Shown here one piece after another: positions 1 to 6,585 of a DNA stretch of 8,440 bases. Made by a program: the position numbers and the translations under genes. The stretch is taken from positions 1 through 8,440 of the forward strand of contig MGWJ01000030.1 in NCBI GenBank assembly GCA_001800945.1, written 5' to 3'. Every line of letters starts with the position of its first letter. The stretch's first letter is position 1. The notes under the pieces are model-generated. The model had not been told where the DNA came from. It saw only the letters and a program-made list of their open reading frames with translations, and did not search any database. Source of the stretch: Flavobacteria bacterium RIFCSPLOWO2_12_FULL_31_7. Lineage in GTDB: Bacteria; Bacteroidota; Bacteroidia; Flavobacteriales; Flavobacteriaceae.

Positions 1-1
1 A

Positions 2-382
2 ATTGATATTAACGAAGAATTAGAAGAAATTCAACAAAAATATTTTGATTTGTCTGAATATTCGAATCAAATTTTCCAACATATTGGTGATGCGATTGAA
101 ATTATTCCAACTTTAAATAAAAAATTCGATTTAGTTTTTATCGATGCAGATAAAGAAAATTACATCAATTACTTTCATTTAATTGTGCCGTTAATGAATA
201 AAGGCGGAATTATTTTGTCTGACAATGTGCTGTGGAGCGGAAAGGTGTTGGAAGAAGTAAAAGCCAACGACAAAAGTACGCAAATTCTATTAGATTATAA
301 CAGAATTATCAATGAAGACGAACGTGTAGAAACGGTTTTATTACCTATTCGTGATGGGTTGACCGTTACGAGAGTAAAATAA
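2..382 (+). CDS. Class I SAM-dependent O-methyltransferase, 5'-truncated
   Basis: This is the C-terminal 126 residues of an O-methyltransferase of the caffeoyl-CoA/catechol OMT-like family (methyltransferase family 3), which transfers methyl from S-adenosylmethionine to a hydroxyl group in the cytoplasm. The reading frame is open to the first bases of the window, so the true start lies outside. The TTG at 50 is internal, because the upstream residues (IDINEELEEIQQKYF) continue the same protein. Seen directly: the hallmark DLVFIDADKENYINYF, where the FIDADK segment carries metal and SAM-site acidic residues in this family, then GGIILSDNVLWSGKV, and a C-terminal LPIRDGLTVTR strand. Family members are usually a little over 200 residues, so roughly 60% is present. 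The SAM-binding glycine loop is outside the window. The substrate cannot be told. The stop codon lies 2 bp from the stop of the convergent PAP2 gene. Confidence 0.9.
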   Translation: MDINEELEEIQQKYFDLSEYSNQIFQHIGDAIEIIPTLNKKFDLVFIDADKENYINYFHLIVPLMNKGGIILSDNVLWSGKVLEEVKANDKSTQILLDYNRIINEDERVETVLLPIRDGLTVTRVK

Positions 383-384
383 AT

Positions 385-942
385 CTACGAAAATTTTAAA
401 GCAACTTTTTTATAGATGTAATAGAATAATATACCAGTTAAAGCTCCAAAAGCATAGCCAGAAATAATATCTAAAGGAAAATGTAATCCTAAGTAAATTC
501 TGCTATACGCGAAAATTAAAGGATATAAAAAAATCAAATAAGCATATTTGTAGTAGTTTCTTAGTAGTAAAAATACAAACATCATGGCTGCCATAGAATT
601 AGAGGCGTGACCAGAAAAATAACTGAAGGTTTCACTATCTCTTACAATTCTAATTAAACCATTTAATTCTTCATCATTACATGGGCGTAATCTTTGAACG
701 TTGTTTTTTACTAAATTGGTAATTTGATCTGAAAAAGTAATCATCACAGCTATAAAAAGTAAAGTCAAAAGCAATTGTTTTTGACCAATTTTTTTATATA
801 AAATATATAGTAAAAGAAGGAAGAAAGGAGTCCAATTGAATTGTTTGGTAATTAATAACCAAATCGCATCAAAAGGTTCCGATCCTAAATTGTTTAAAAA
901 TACGAAAAGACTTTTATCTAAATCAATAATTTTTTCCAACAT
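385..942 (-). CDS. PAP2-family membrane phosphatase
   Basis: A 185-residue integral membrane phosphatase of the PAP2 / type 2 phosphatidic acid phosphatase superfamily. All three catalytic motifs are present: K-x6-RP (K79, R86, P87), SGH (S110, G111, H112; the usual preceding proline is phenylalanine here) and SR-x5-H-x3-D (S147, R148, H154, D158). The second and third histidines are the expected nucleophile and general acid/base. Hydrophobic segments lie near residues 38-50, 57-73, 117-146 and 158-178. Bacterial relatives dephosphorylate undecaprenyl diphosphate, phosphatidylglycerol phosphate or lipid A; the sequence does not decide between these. The ATG overlaps the stop of the upstream tatA-like gene by one base (TAATG), so the two are probably co-transcribed and translationally coupled. 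It ends in TAG, 2 bp from the convergent methyltransferase, with no clear terminator between. Confidence 0.9.
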   Translation of the reverse strand: MLEKIIDLDKSLFVFLNNLGSEPFDAIWLLITKQFNWTPFFLLLLYILYKKIGQKQLLLTLLFIAVMITFSDQITNLVKNNVQRLRPCNDEELNGLIRIVRDSETFSYFSGHASNSMAAMMFVFLLLRNYYKYAYLIFLYPLIFAYSRIYLGLHFPLDIISGYAFGALTGILFYYIYKKVALKFS

Positions 943-1274
943 TACATTTGACGTTTTATTGGTCCAGATAAATTTTCAATATCTTCTTTAATTTCTGTAA
1001 TTGGATTAGCAATTTCTACAGGGTTGATGGTTTCTGTCATGCTTTTTTTTGCGTTTGCAATTTCATCAGAAATTCCTCCTGTTAAGTTTTTCATGTCTAG
1101 GCCATTTTCTTCAACACCTTTTTGGATTTCGTGCTTAATTTCATTGGTAGCATTTTTCAATTGTGCCATTCCTTTACCTAAAGTCCGAGCGATTTCTGGA
1201 ATCTTATCTGATCCAAAAAGCATTAGAATAACAATTAAAATAAAAAATATTTCGCCTCCGCCAATACCAAACAT
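942..1274 (-). CDS. tatA: Twin-arginine translocase subunit TatA/TatE family
   Basis: A 110-residue Sec-independent translocase component that oligomerises in the inner membrane to let folded proteins through with TatC. The layout is canonical: a short periplasmic N-terminus with glycines (MFGIGGGE), one membrane helix at about residues 8-20, the FG hinge (F20-G21) followed by DKIPEIAR, an amphipathic helix to about residue 50, and then a polar, charged C-terminal tail of about 60 residues. The absence of a long basic TatB-like region favours TatA/E; Bacteroidota often have only TatA and TatC. It is the first gene of a two-gene unit with the PAP2 phosphatase. A TAnnTTTG box 43-50 bp upstream of the start codon is a plausible promoter. 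No tatC is in the window. Confidence 0.9.
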   Translation of the reverse strand: MFGIGGGEIFFILIVILMLFGSDKIPEIARTLGKGMAQLKNATNEIKHEIQKGVEENGLDMKNLTGGISDEIANAKKSMTETINPVEIANPITEIKEDIENLSGPIKRQM

Positions 1275-1316
1275 AGTTTTGATTTTTAAATTTCTAAGTT
1301 AAAAAATAACTGATTG

Positions 1317-1324
1317 CAAAGTTA
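1317..1324 (-). promoter_or_regulatory. Candidate Bacteroidota -7 box for tatA-PAP2
   Basis: On the minus strand this reads TAACTTTG, an exact match to the Bacteroidota -7 consensus TAnnTTTG. It lies 43-50 bp upstream of the tatA ATG, which would give a leader of roughly 35 nt. No good TTG or TTTG is seen at the -33 position; a heptamer repeat occupies that area instead. The call rests on the -7 match and position only. Confidence 0.5.
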
Positions 1325-1335
1325 ATATAAACTTT

Positions 1336-1358
1336 GATGTTAGATGTTAGATGTTAGA
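1336..1358. repeat. Heptamer tandem repeat (GATGTTA x3)
   Basis: Three perfect head-to-tail copies of GATGTTA plus two further bases lie between the M1 operon terminator and the tatA -7 box. On the tatA strand the unit reads TAACATC. The repeat occupies the stretch where the tatA -33 element and upstream promoter DNA should lie. Short intergenic heptamer arrays of this sort are, to my recollection, common in Flavobacterium genomes. Confidence 0.8.
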
Positions 1359-1368
1359 AGATTTTAAC

Positions 1369-1402
1369 AAAAAAAAGTGCAATCCTAATGAATTGCACTT
1401 TT
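1369..1402 (-). terminator. Intrinsic terminator of the M1 peptidase operon
   Basis: A perfect 11-bp inverted repeat (1373-1383 with 1392-1402, core GTGCAAT/ATTGCAC) encloses an 8-nt loop. On the minus strand it is followed directly by a run of eight T (1369-1376, partly within the stem). It lies about 10 bp after the stop of the M1 gene. This is a textbook rho-independent terminator, and it separates the M1 operon from tatA. Confidence 0.9.
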
Positions 1403-1412
1403 AGTAAGCTAT

Positions 1413-3686
1413 TTATTTCTTTTCAATTTGTTCGAATTTATCCACCACTGCTTCTTTTGGCCAGGTGTTATTGCTAACGTCAATATCTGCAGTTTCTAAT
1501 TTAGGATCTAATTGAATTTTAACTACTTTTTTCTCTGTGGCAAAAACGCGTTTTGCTGTAGTGTTGTTTCTTCTCCAAATTTGAACAGGGAATTTATGAA
1601 CTTCTTTTGTGCCGTCTTCAAAATTTAATTCGGCAATAATTGGCATCATTAAACTTCCTGGCTTGTCAAATTCTACTTCGTAAAAATATTTTGGATTTTT
1701 TAAAGTTGCTCTTTCTTCAGCTGTATAGTTTTTAGTTAAGTAATCATTTAAAGCTACTACTTTTTCTTTTTCTAAAGCGGCTTTTAATTCTGGTTTCAAA
1801 TCAGCACTTTCACTATTTACGATATATAAAAGTGGACCTGCATCTGCCATTCTTCTTCCTCTTCTGTTGAAAGATTCTTTTACTTCTTTTGTTGCGTCTT
1901 CAGTTACATAAAATTGTTTTACGTTTTTAATTCCTAAATCTACTACATCAGTAGAGTAGAACCAACCTTTCCAAAACCAATCTAAATCAACTGCCGATGC
2001 ATCTTCCATAGTTCTAAAGAAATCTTCTGGAGTTGGATGTTTAAATTTCCAACGGTTTGCGTAGGTTTTAAATGCATGGTCAAATAATTCATGTCCCATA
2101 ATCGTTTCACGTAAAATATTTAAACCTGTTGCTGGTTTTCCATAAGCATTTGCACCAAAATTATAAATGACATCACCATGACTCATAATTGGCTCTAAGA
2201 ATTGTTGGTTTCCTTTCATGTAAGGAACAATTGATTTCGCCGGGCCTCTGTCTGCTGGGAAATCTTTATCAAATTCTTGTTCTGTTAAATATTCTAAGAA
2301 TGTATTTAAACCTTCATCCATCCAAGTCCATTGTCTTTCGTCAGAATTTACAATCATTGGGAAAAAGTTGTGACCCACTTCGTGAATAATAACTCCTAAC
2401 ATTCCGTATTTTACACGGTCGCTAATTACACCTTTATCATCTGGACGACCGTAATTCCAACAAATCATTGGGTATTCCATTCCTTGATCTTCTGCAGAAA
2501 CAGAAATCGCTTTTGGATAAGGATAATCGAAAGTATATTTAGAATAAGTTTTTAAAGTATGCGCAACCGCTTTAGTAGATAGATTTTCCCAAAGTGGATT
2601 GGCTTCTTTTGGATACATTGAAATGGCCATTGGTTTACTGTTTCCAATTTGAACTGCCATAGCGTCTAATATGAATTTACGTGAAGTTGAAAAGGCGAAA
2701 TCTCTAACGTTTTCTGCTTTTAAATGCCACGTTTTTTTTGCTGTAGAAAAACCTTTTTCAGCTGCAGTTGCTTCTGCTTGAGTTACAATTACAACAGGTT
2801 TATCAAATGAGTTTTCTGCTAATTGCCATCTTTTAACTTGCTCAGCAGTATAAACTTCATTTCTGTTTTGTAAAACTCCTGTTCCATCTAAAATATGATC
2901 TGCAGGAACCGTGATTTTTACATCGTAATTTCCGAAAGTTAAAGCGAATTCACTTCTTCCCCAGAATTGCATATTTTGCCAGCCTTCTACGTCATTATAT
3001 ACACACATTCTTGGATAGAATTGTGCGATAACATATAATTTATTCCCGTCAGGAAAAAGCTCATAACCAGAACGACCGTTTCCGCCATCTTTCATGTAAT
3101 CATTAATGTTGTACCACCATTTAATAGAGAAAACTACTTTTTCACCTTTTTTCAATGCTTTTGGTAAGTCGATACGCATCATCGTATTGTTGATGGTATA
3201 TTTCATGGTATTACCTTTTTCATCTTTCACATATTCCAAATTGAAACCACCGTCAAAACCTTTGCCCATATATGATTTTGCAAAATTTTCTGGCGTAGTG
3301 GCTGGCGGCATCGTTTGGTTGTCAATCAAAGGTGTTTGCGAATCTCTTCTAGCAATGTTTTGATCTAATTGCACCCATAAATAATCTAAAGATTCAGGGG
3401 CATTATTGTAATACGTTACGGTTTCACTACCATACATTCTTGATAGTTTGTCGTCTAATTCTAAATTGATTTTGTAATCAGCACGTTGTTGGTAATAAGC
3501 TGGTCCTGGAGCTCCAGAAGCCGTACGAAACATGTTTGGCGTAGCCATTTCGGCATACATCTGACTGAATTTATTGATGTCAGTATGGCCTTGAGGTTCT
3601 TTTTTTACTTCTTCTTTTTTTACTTCTTGTGCGAATGCAGTTAGTGATGCGAAAAATAAGAAAGCAATTGAAATTGACTTTTTCAT
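1413..3686 (-). CDS. Secreted M1-family zinc metallopeptidase (aminopeptidase N-like)
   Basis: A 757-residue exported metallopeptidase of family M1. It begins with a clear signal peptide (MKKSISIAFLFFASLTAFAQ, cleavage probably near A19-Q20), followed by a short Lys/Glu-rich linker containing EVKKE twice. The zinc site is complete: HEVGH at 435-439 with H435 and H439 as ligands and E436 as catalytic base, and E458 exactly 18 residues after the motif in MDEGLNTF as third ligand. GMEYP at 402-406 is the M1 substrate-binding loop (GAMEN equivalent), and Y515 in AYGKP is the likely transition-state tyrosine. Residues 60-330 form the N-terminal beta domain. The C-terminus shows no obvious type IX secretion sorting domain. 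The family removes N-terminal amino acids from peptides; a periplasmic or outer-membrane role is inferred from the signal peptide. It is the last gene of the operon, 2 nt after the DUF6702-like stop, and is followed by a terminator. Confidence 0.95.
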   Translation of the reverse strand: MKKSISIAFLFFASLTAFAQEVKKEEVKKEPQGHTDINKFSQMYAEMATPNMFRTASGAPGPAYYQQRADYKINLELDDKLSRMYGSETVTYYNNAPESLDYLWVQLDQNIARRDSQTPLIDNQTMPPATTPENFAKSYMGKGFDGGFNLEYVKDEKGNTMKYTINNTMMRIDLPKALKKGEKVVFSIKWWYNINDYMKDGGNGRSGYELFPDGNKLYVIAQFYPRMCVYNDVEGWQNMQFWGRSEFALTFGNYDVKITVPADHILDGTGVLQNRNEVYTAEQVKRWQLAENSFDKPVVIVTQAEATAAEKGFSTAKKTWHLKAENVRDFAFSTSRKFILDAMAVQIGNSKPMAISMYPKEANPLWENLSTKAVAHTLKTYSKYTFDYPYPKAISVSAEDQGMEYPMICWNYGRPDDKGVISDRVKYGMLGVIIHEVGHNFFPMIVNSDERQWTWMDEGLNTFLEYLTEQEFDKDFPADRGPAKSIVPYMKGNQQFLEPIMSHGDVIYNFGANAYGKPATGLNILRETIMGHELFDHAFKTYANRWKFKHPTPEDFFRTMEDASAVDLDWFWKGWFYSTDVVDLGIKNVKQFYVTEDATKEVKESFNRRGRRMADAGPLLYIVNSESADLKPELKAALEKEKVVALNDYLTKNYTAEERATLKNPKYFYEVEFDKPGSLMMPIIAELNFEDGTKEVHKFPVQIWRRNNTTAKRVFATEKKVVKIQLDPKLETADIDVSNNTWPKEAVVDKFEQIEKK

Positions 3687-3688
3687 GA

Positions 3689-4192
3689 TTATTTATATTT
3701 CAGTTTTTGGTTGGTTTCTGTATTAGTAAACAAAATGGTCTTTTTGTTACCATTAATGTTCAAATGTACTAAATTTTGTTGTTCATTAAAAATATCTGAC
3801 AAAACATTATTCGTAATATCTAAGTCTTTTATGTTGTCTTTGAAGTTGATTTTCAAGTAGCAAATCACAATATTATCTTCTTGTTCTTTGGTTAAAAATT
3901 GTAACGTTTGTGCTTTGTTGTTTATTTTAATTTTCAATTTATCTTGTAAGTACTTTGCTATATAATTATTGGCGTCAGCTACTTCATCTTTAGTAGTTAA
4001 GTAAAAATGTTTGTTGTGTTTTTTGTACAACGCTTTTTCTAAATCATCAATAAATAATCGGGCTGTAATTTGGACAGCTTTTTTCTCTTTAAAATAGTCG
4101 ACTTGAAAAACGCCAACATAAAATTTATGAAAAGTAAAGGCGCTTGAAAGTACAAATATGGCGACTAATATGCTAAACTTTAATTTATTCAT
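3689..4192 (-). CDS. Small exported DUF6702-like protein
   Basis: A 167-residue protein of unknown function. Its N-terminus (MNKLKFSILVAIFVLSSAFTFHKFYVG) is a typical signal peptide with no lipobox cysteine, so a soluble or loosely attached periplasmic protein is likely. The mature part starts with HKFYVGVFQVDY and reads as alternating beta strands, with a central stretch rich in Lys and Asn. I recognise it as resembling the DUF6702 family that sits next to M1 peptidases in Flavobacteriaceae; that assignment is from memory of the family and its neighbourhood, not from a search. The start overlaps the preceding gene by 8 bp and the stop is 2 nt before the M1 peptidase, so translation is probably coupled on both sides. 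A role as partner or chaperone of the peptidase is an inference from context only. Confidence 0.85.
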   Translation of the reverse strand: MNKLKFSILVAIFVLSSAFTFHKFYVGVFQVDYFKEKKAVQITARLFIDDLEKALYKKHNKHFYLTTKDEVADANNYIAKYLQDKLKIKINNKAQTLQFLTKEQEDNIVICYLKINFKDNIKDLDITNNVLSDIFNEQQNLVHLNINGNKKTILFTNTETNQKLKYK

Positions 4193-5024
4193 CTTTTTTT
4201 GGTTCGGTTTCGGGTTTGATAATTGTGGTGTTTTCTGTTTTCTCTTCTGTAATTTTTTCGGTTTCCACTGGTTTTGGGTAATAAGGTTGAAGGTTTTTTA
4301 GTTTTAAATACTCCACAGCTAAAGCACTCATTCTGAAATTGATTAGTGTTTTGTTTTTAGCCTTTGCAGCAGCTTTTAATTCAGCATCTTCTACAATATA
4401 AAAAACATAACCTTCAATGTATTCTTCAGGAATGTGTAATTGATTCATGATAAATTCGGAATCAAAATTGGCATAAATCTTACTTTGTAAAAATTCTTTA
4501 CGTTCCACTTCTAATTCCGCTTTTAATTGCTTGGTTCTTCCTGAGATAGCGTTTAATAATGGATCTAAAGAAAGTAAAGCCCCATCAATTCCTGTACCAG
4601 ACCAATCGCCTGCAGTTTTGACTCTTCTTTCAGCTGGGGTGTATTTTTTTTGCCCTTTAGGAACTAATCCTAACGATTCAGCATTAATATCATCGGCATT
4701 AGTTACCATGATTTCTTTGATATGTCGCGTGTAAATTTCTAGTTTTATAAAAAGTAAATCTTTTCCAAAATCTCTTTTTGTTACAATATGTTTTTTTCCA
4801 ACTAGGTGAATAGCGCTGAACATTATGGTGTCATTGGCTTTGGCTTTTATTTTAAAATATCCGCCACTTCCAGAAATGGTATTGGTTTTGTTTGAAATGT
4901 TTACAATAGTTATACCTTCATTGTCGTTGGTTTCTACAATGATTTTTCCCTTAAGTATAGAATCGTTTTGCGATACTACAACTTGAGAAAGTGTTAGGAA
5001 TAGTATGTATAAGTATTTTTTCAA
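4185..5024 (-). CDS. Carboxypeptidase-regulatory-like domain protein, TTG start
   Basis: A 279-residue exported protein. Residues 1-19 form a signal peptide (MKKYLYILFLTLSQVVVS). Residues about 22-95 resemble the CarboxypepD_reg-like beta-sandwich domain (LKGKIIV..., GITIVNISNKTNTIS, GGYFKIKA) that commonly precedes TonB-dependent receptors, but no receptor barrel follows. Residues 116-127 (SLGLVPKGQKKYT) and a Gly-rich stretch near 138-162 are shared with the adjacent paralogue. A charged helical region (165-240) and a Lys/Glu/Thr/Pro-rich tail (about 250-279) complete it. The start codon is TTG at 5022-5024, one base after the stop of the upstream copy; this start is chosen because it gives the complete signal peptide with AAA AAA after it. 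Translational coupling to the upstream copy is likely. Molecular function is unknown; a periplasmic or outer-membrane role with the M1 peptidase is inferred. Confidence 0.85.
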   Translation of the reverse strand: MKKYLYILFLTLSQVVVSQNDSILKGKIIVETNDNEGITIVNISNKTNTISGSGGYFKIKAKANDTIMFSAIHLVGKKHIVTKRDFGKDLLFIKLEIYTRHIKEIMVTNADDINAESLGLVPKGQKKYTPAERRVKTAGDWSGTGIDGALLSLDPLLNAISGRTKQLKAELEVERKEFLQSKIYANFDSEFIMNQLHIPEEYIEGYVFYIVEDAELKAAAKAKNKTLINFRMSALAVEYLKLKNLQPYYPKPVETEKITEEKTENTTIIKPETEPKKDE

Positions 5025-5025
5025 G

Positions 5026-5749
5026 TTATTTTGAATCTTCTTTTTTTATAGTTTTTAAATATTCTGTAGCTAAATCGGATAATTTAAACATTTGGAGCAT
5101 TTTGTCTTGTCCTTTGAATAAATCTACGGCCGATTTATCTTCACAAACATAAAATAAAAATCCATTTATGTATTGTTCCGGAATTTTTAATGTTTTTATA
5201 AAATATTCTTTTTCATATAGTCTAAGAATTTTTTCTTGCAACATTTCTTTTTTCTCAACTTCAACATTTCTTTTCAATTCTTTGGTGTAGCCGGTAATTA
5301 AATTTACTAGTGTGCCAACTCCAATACCAGTACTTCCGGCGTGTAATCTTCTTTCTGCAACAGTGTATTTTTTTTTGTCCCTTCGGAACTAAACCTAAAC
5401 TTTCAGATGAAATTACTGTATTACTTGTAATTAATATTTGTTCAATTGCTTTTGATTTTGGTGTCATTTTAATAAAAAGTAAATCTGGGCCAAAATCTTT
5501 CTCTGTAATTATATGTTTTTCTACATCTAAATGGATGGCTGAAAAAAGTAAGGTGTCGTTTACTTTTGCTTTTATTTTAAAATAGCCGCCATTTCCGGAA
5601 ATTGTATTAGCTTTGTTTGAAATATTTACGATAGTAATCCCGCTGACATCATTCGTTTCAATAATGATTTTTCCCTTAAGTATAGAGTCGTTTTGCGACA
5701 CTACAAATTGAGAAAGAAATAGGAGTACTATGTATGCGTATTTTTTAAT
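5026..5749 (-). pseudogene. Decayed paralogue of the carboxypeptidase-regulatory-like gene (frameshift, no ATG)
   Basis: A second copy of the neighbouring 279-residue gene, broken in two ways. First, a run of nine A (minus strand, 5368-5376) follows LVPKGQ, where the intact copy has eight; the extra base shifts the frame after GQKK and ends in missense. Removing one A restores the shared order KYTVAERRLHAGSTGIGVG and the C-terminal region down to the stop at 5026, giving 240 residues. Second, the signal peptide (KKYAYIVLLFLSQFVVSQ, aligning with the intact KKYLYILFLTLSQVVVSQ) is preceded by ATT (5747-5749). No ATG, GTG or TTG occurs in frame upstream before the stop at 5840-5842. The only common start codon near the N-terminus is a GTG at 5701, which would remove the signal peptide. 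It lacks the Lys/Glu-rich tail of its neighbour. It is probably a pseudogene at the head of the operon; homopolymer sequencing error, transcriptional slippage and ATT initiation remain possible. Confidence 0.75.
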
Positions 5750-5784
5750 AATACCAGAATAAATTTTCTGTAAAAATATAAGAA

Positions 5785-5792
5785 CAAAACTA
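5785..5792 (-). promoter_or_regulatory. Candidate -7 box for the M1 peptidase operon
   Basis: The minus strand reads TAGTTTTG, matching TAnnTTTG. It is 36-43 bp upstream of the ATT codon that begins the first (decayed) gene, which would place the transcript start some 25-30 nt before that codon. No convincing TTG is seen at -33. The 92-bp gap between 5749 and 5842 is shared with the divergent pepE gene, whose own -7 box is at best weak (AAATTTTG at 5804-5811). Confidence 0.45.
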
Positions 5793-5841
5793 CAATCAAT
5801 ATAAAATTTTGTTAAGAATAGCGTAAAATTTAATAGAAGTT

Positions 5842-6549
5842 ATGAAAAAAGTAATTATTGCCAGTACATCTACCGTTTTTGGAGGAACCTATTTAGATTA
5901 TTTACTTCCAACTTTAGCGGAACATTTTAAAAACGTTTCTAATTTAGTGTTTATTCCATTTGCAAGACCTGGAGGAATTTCTCACGAAGAATATACGGAT
6001 AAAGTGAAGCCAGTTTTCCAACAATTAAATATTGAGGTTAAAGGGGTTCATGAATTTGAAAATCCAATCGAAGCCATTAATAGTGCTGAAGCTATTTTTA
6101 CAGGTGGCGGAAATACATTTGTTTTGGTAAGTATGTTGTATAAACATAATTTATTAGATGCGATTCAGAATGCTGTTGAAAGTGGCACCCCTTATTTAGG
6201 GACAAGTGCTGGAAGTAACATTTGCGGACTAACAATGGGAACTACGAATGATATGCCAATTGTATATCCACCAAGTTTTAGAACTTTAGGTTTGGTTTCT
6301 TTTAATTTGAATCCGCATTATTTGGATCCAATTGAAGGTTCACAACATATGGGTGAAACTAGAGAAACAAGAATAAATGAATTTCATCACTATAATCCGC
6401 AATCGGTTTTAGGATTAAGAGAAGGAAGTTGGTTAGAAGTTTTAGGGAAAAACATTACTTTAAAAGGGGATTTACCAGCGAGATTGTTTCAACAAGGAAA
6501 AGAGCCAATTGAAATTGAAACAGGAGCTGATTTAAGTGATTTGAGATAA
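5842..6549 (+). CDS. pepE: Dipeptidase E (alpha-aspartyl dipeptidase, peptidase family S51)
   Basis: A 235-residue cytoplasmic peptidase, very close to the usual family length. It hydrolyses dipeptides with an N-terminal aspartate. The family's Ser-His-Glu triad is visible: S122 in the nucleophile elbow GTSAGSNI, H159 in LNPHYLDP, and E194 in GLREGSW. The TGGGNTF motif at 87-93 is also characteristic. There is no signal peptide. The ATG at 5842 is the only start that keeps the N-terminal strand MKKVIIAST. It is transcribed divergently from the M1 peptidase operon across a short shared promoter region, and it converges on the tRNA-Gly unit; a hairpin 5 bp after the stop has its T run on the other strand, so termination of pepE itself is unclear. 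Nothing appears broken. Confidence 0.93.
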   Translation: MKKVIIASTSTVFGGTYLDYLLPTLAEHFKNVSNLVFIPFARPGGISHEEYTDKVKPVFQQLNIEVKGVHEFENPIEAINSAEAIFTGGGNTFVLVSMLYKHNLLDAIQNAVESGTPYLGTSAGSNICGLTMGTTNDMPIVYPPSFRTLGLVSFNLNPHYLDPIEGSQHMGETRETRINEFHHYNPQSVLGLREGSWLEVLGKNITLKGDLPARLFQQGKEPIEIETGADLSDLR

Positions 6550-6553
6550 GAGC

Positions 6554-6583
6554 AAAAAAAAGCCAAACAATGTTTGGGGCTTT
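6554..6583 (-). terminator. Second (distal) terminator-like hairpin downstream of the tRNA-Gly genes
   Basis: AAAGCC (6559-6564) pairs with GGCTTT (6578-6583), and AAAC pairs with GTTT inside, with a two-G bulge. On the minus strand it is followed by eight T (6554-6561). It resembles the proximal terminator at 6650-6679 (same AAAGCC...GGCTTT frame), so it may be a duplicate of it. It sits just after the pepE stop, so it could also slow transcription in that direction, but the plus strand has no T run. Confidence 0.65.
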
Positions 6584-6585
6584 GG

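Noticed and set aside
50..52. TTG as start of the methyltransferase
   Set aside because: The frame is open to the window edge and the upstream residues fit the family, so the gene is truncated rather than starting here.
1024..1302. Plus-strand open frame of 92 codons
   Set aside because: It lies antisense over tatA, whose TatA motifs are unmistakable, and its product has no recognisable domain.
2189..3363. Plus-strand open frames within the M1 peptidase (2189-2389, 3106-3363)
   Set aside because: They are antisense to a gene with complete zinc-peptidase motifs, and no promoter or domain supports them.
3600..3632. Tandem repeat in the M1 gene
   Set aside because: Two copies of an EVKKE-coding unit form a low-complexity linker after the signal peptide; there is no sign of a separate element.
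5368..5376. Programmed ribosomal frameshift of the IS type
   Set aside because: The A9 run is slippery, but there is no mobile-element gene, and the intact neighbour has the A8 version in frame, so a shift is not needed for function.
4531..5585. Plus-strand open frames at 4531-4734 and 5310-5585
   Set aside because: Both are antisense shadows of the two paralogues and overlap the same repeated region, which explains why both occur.
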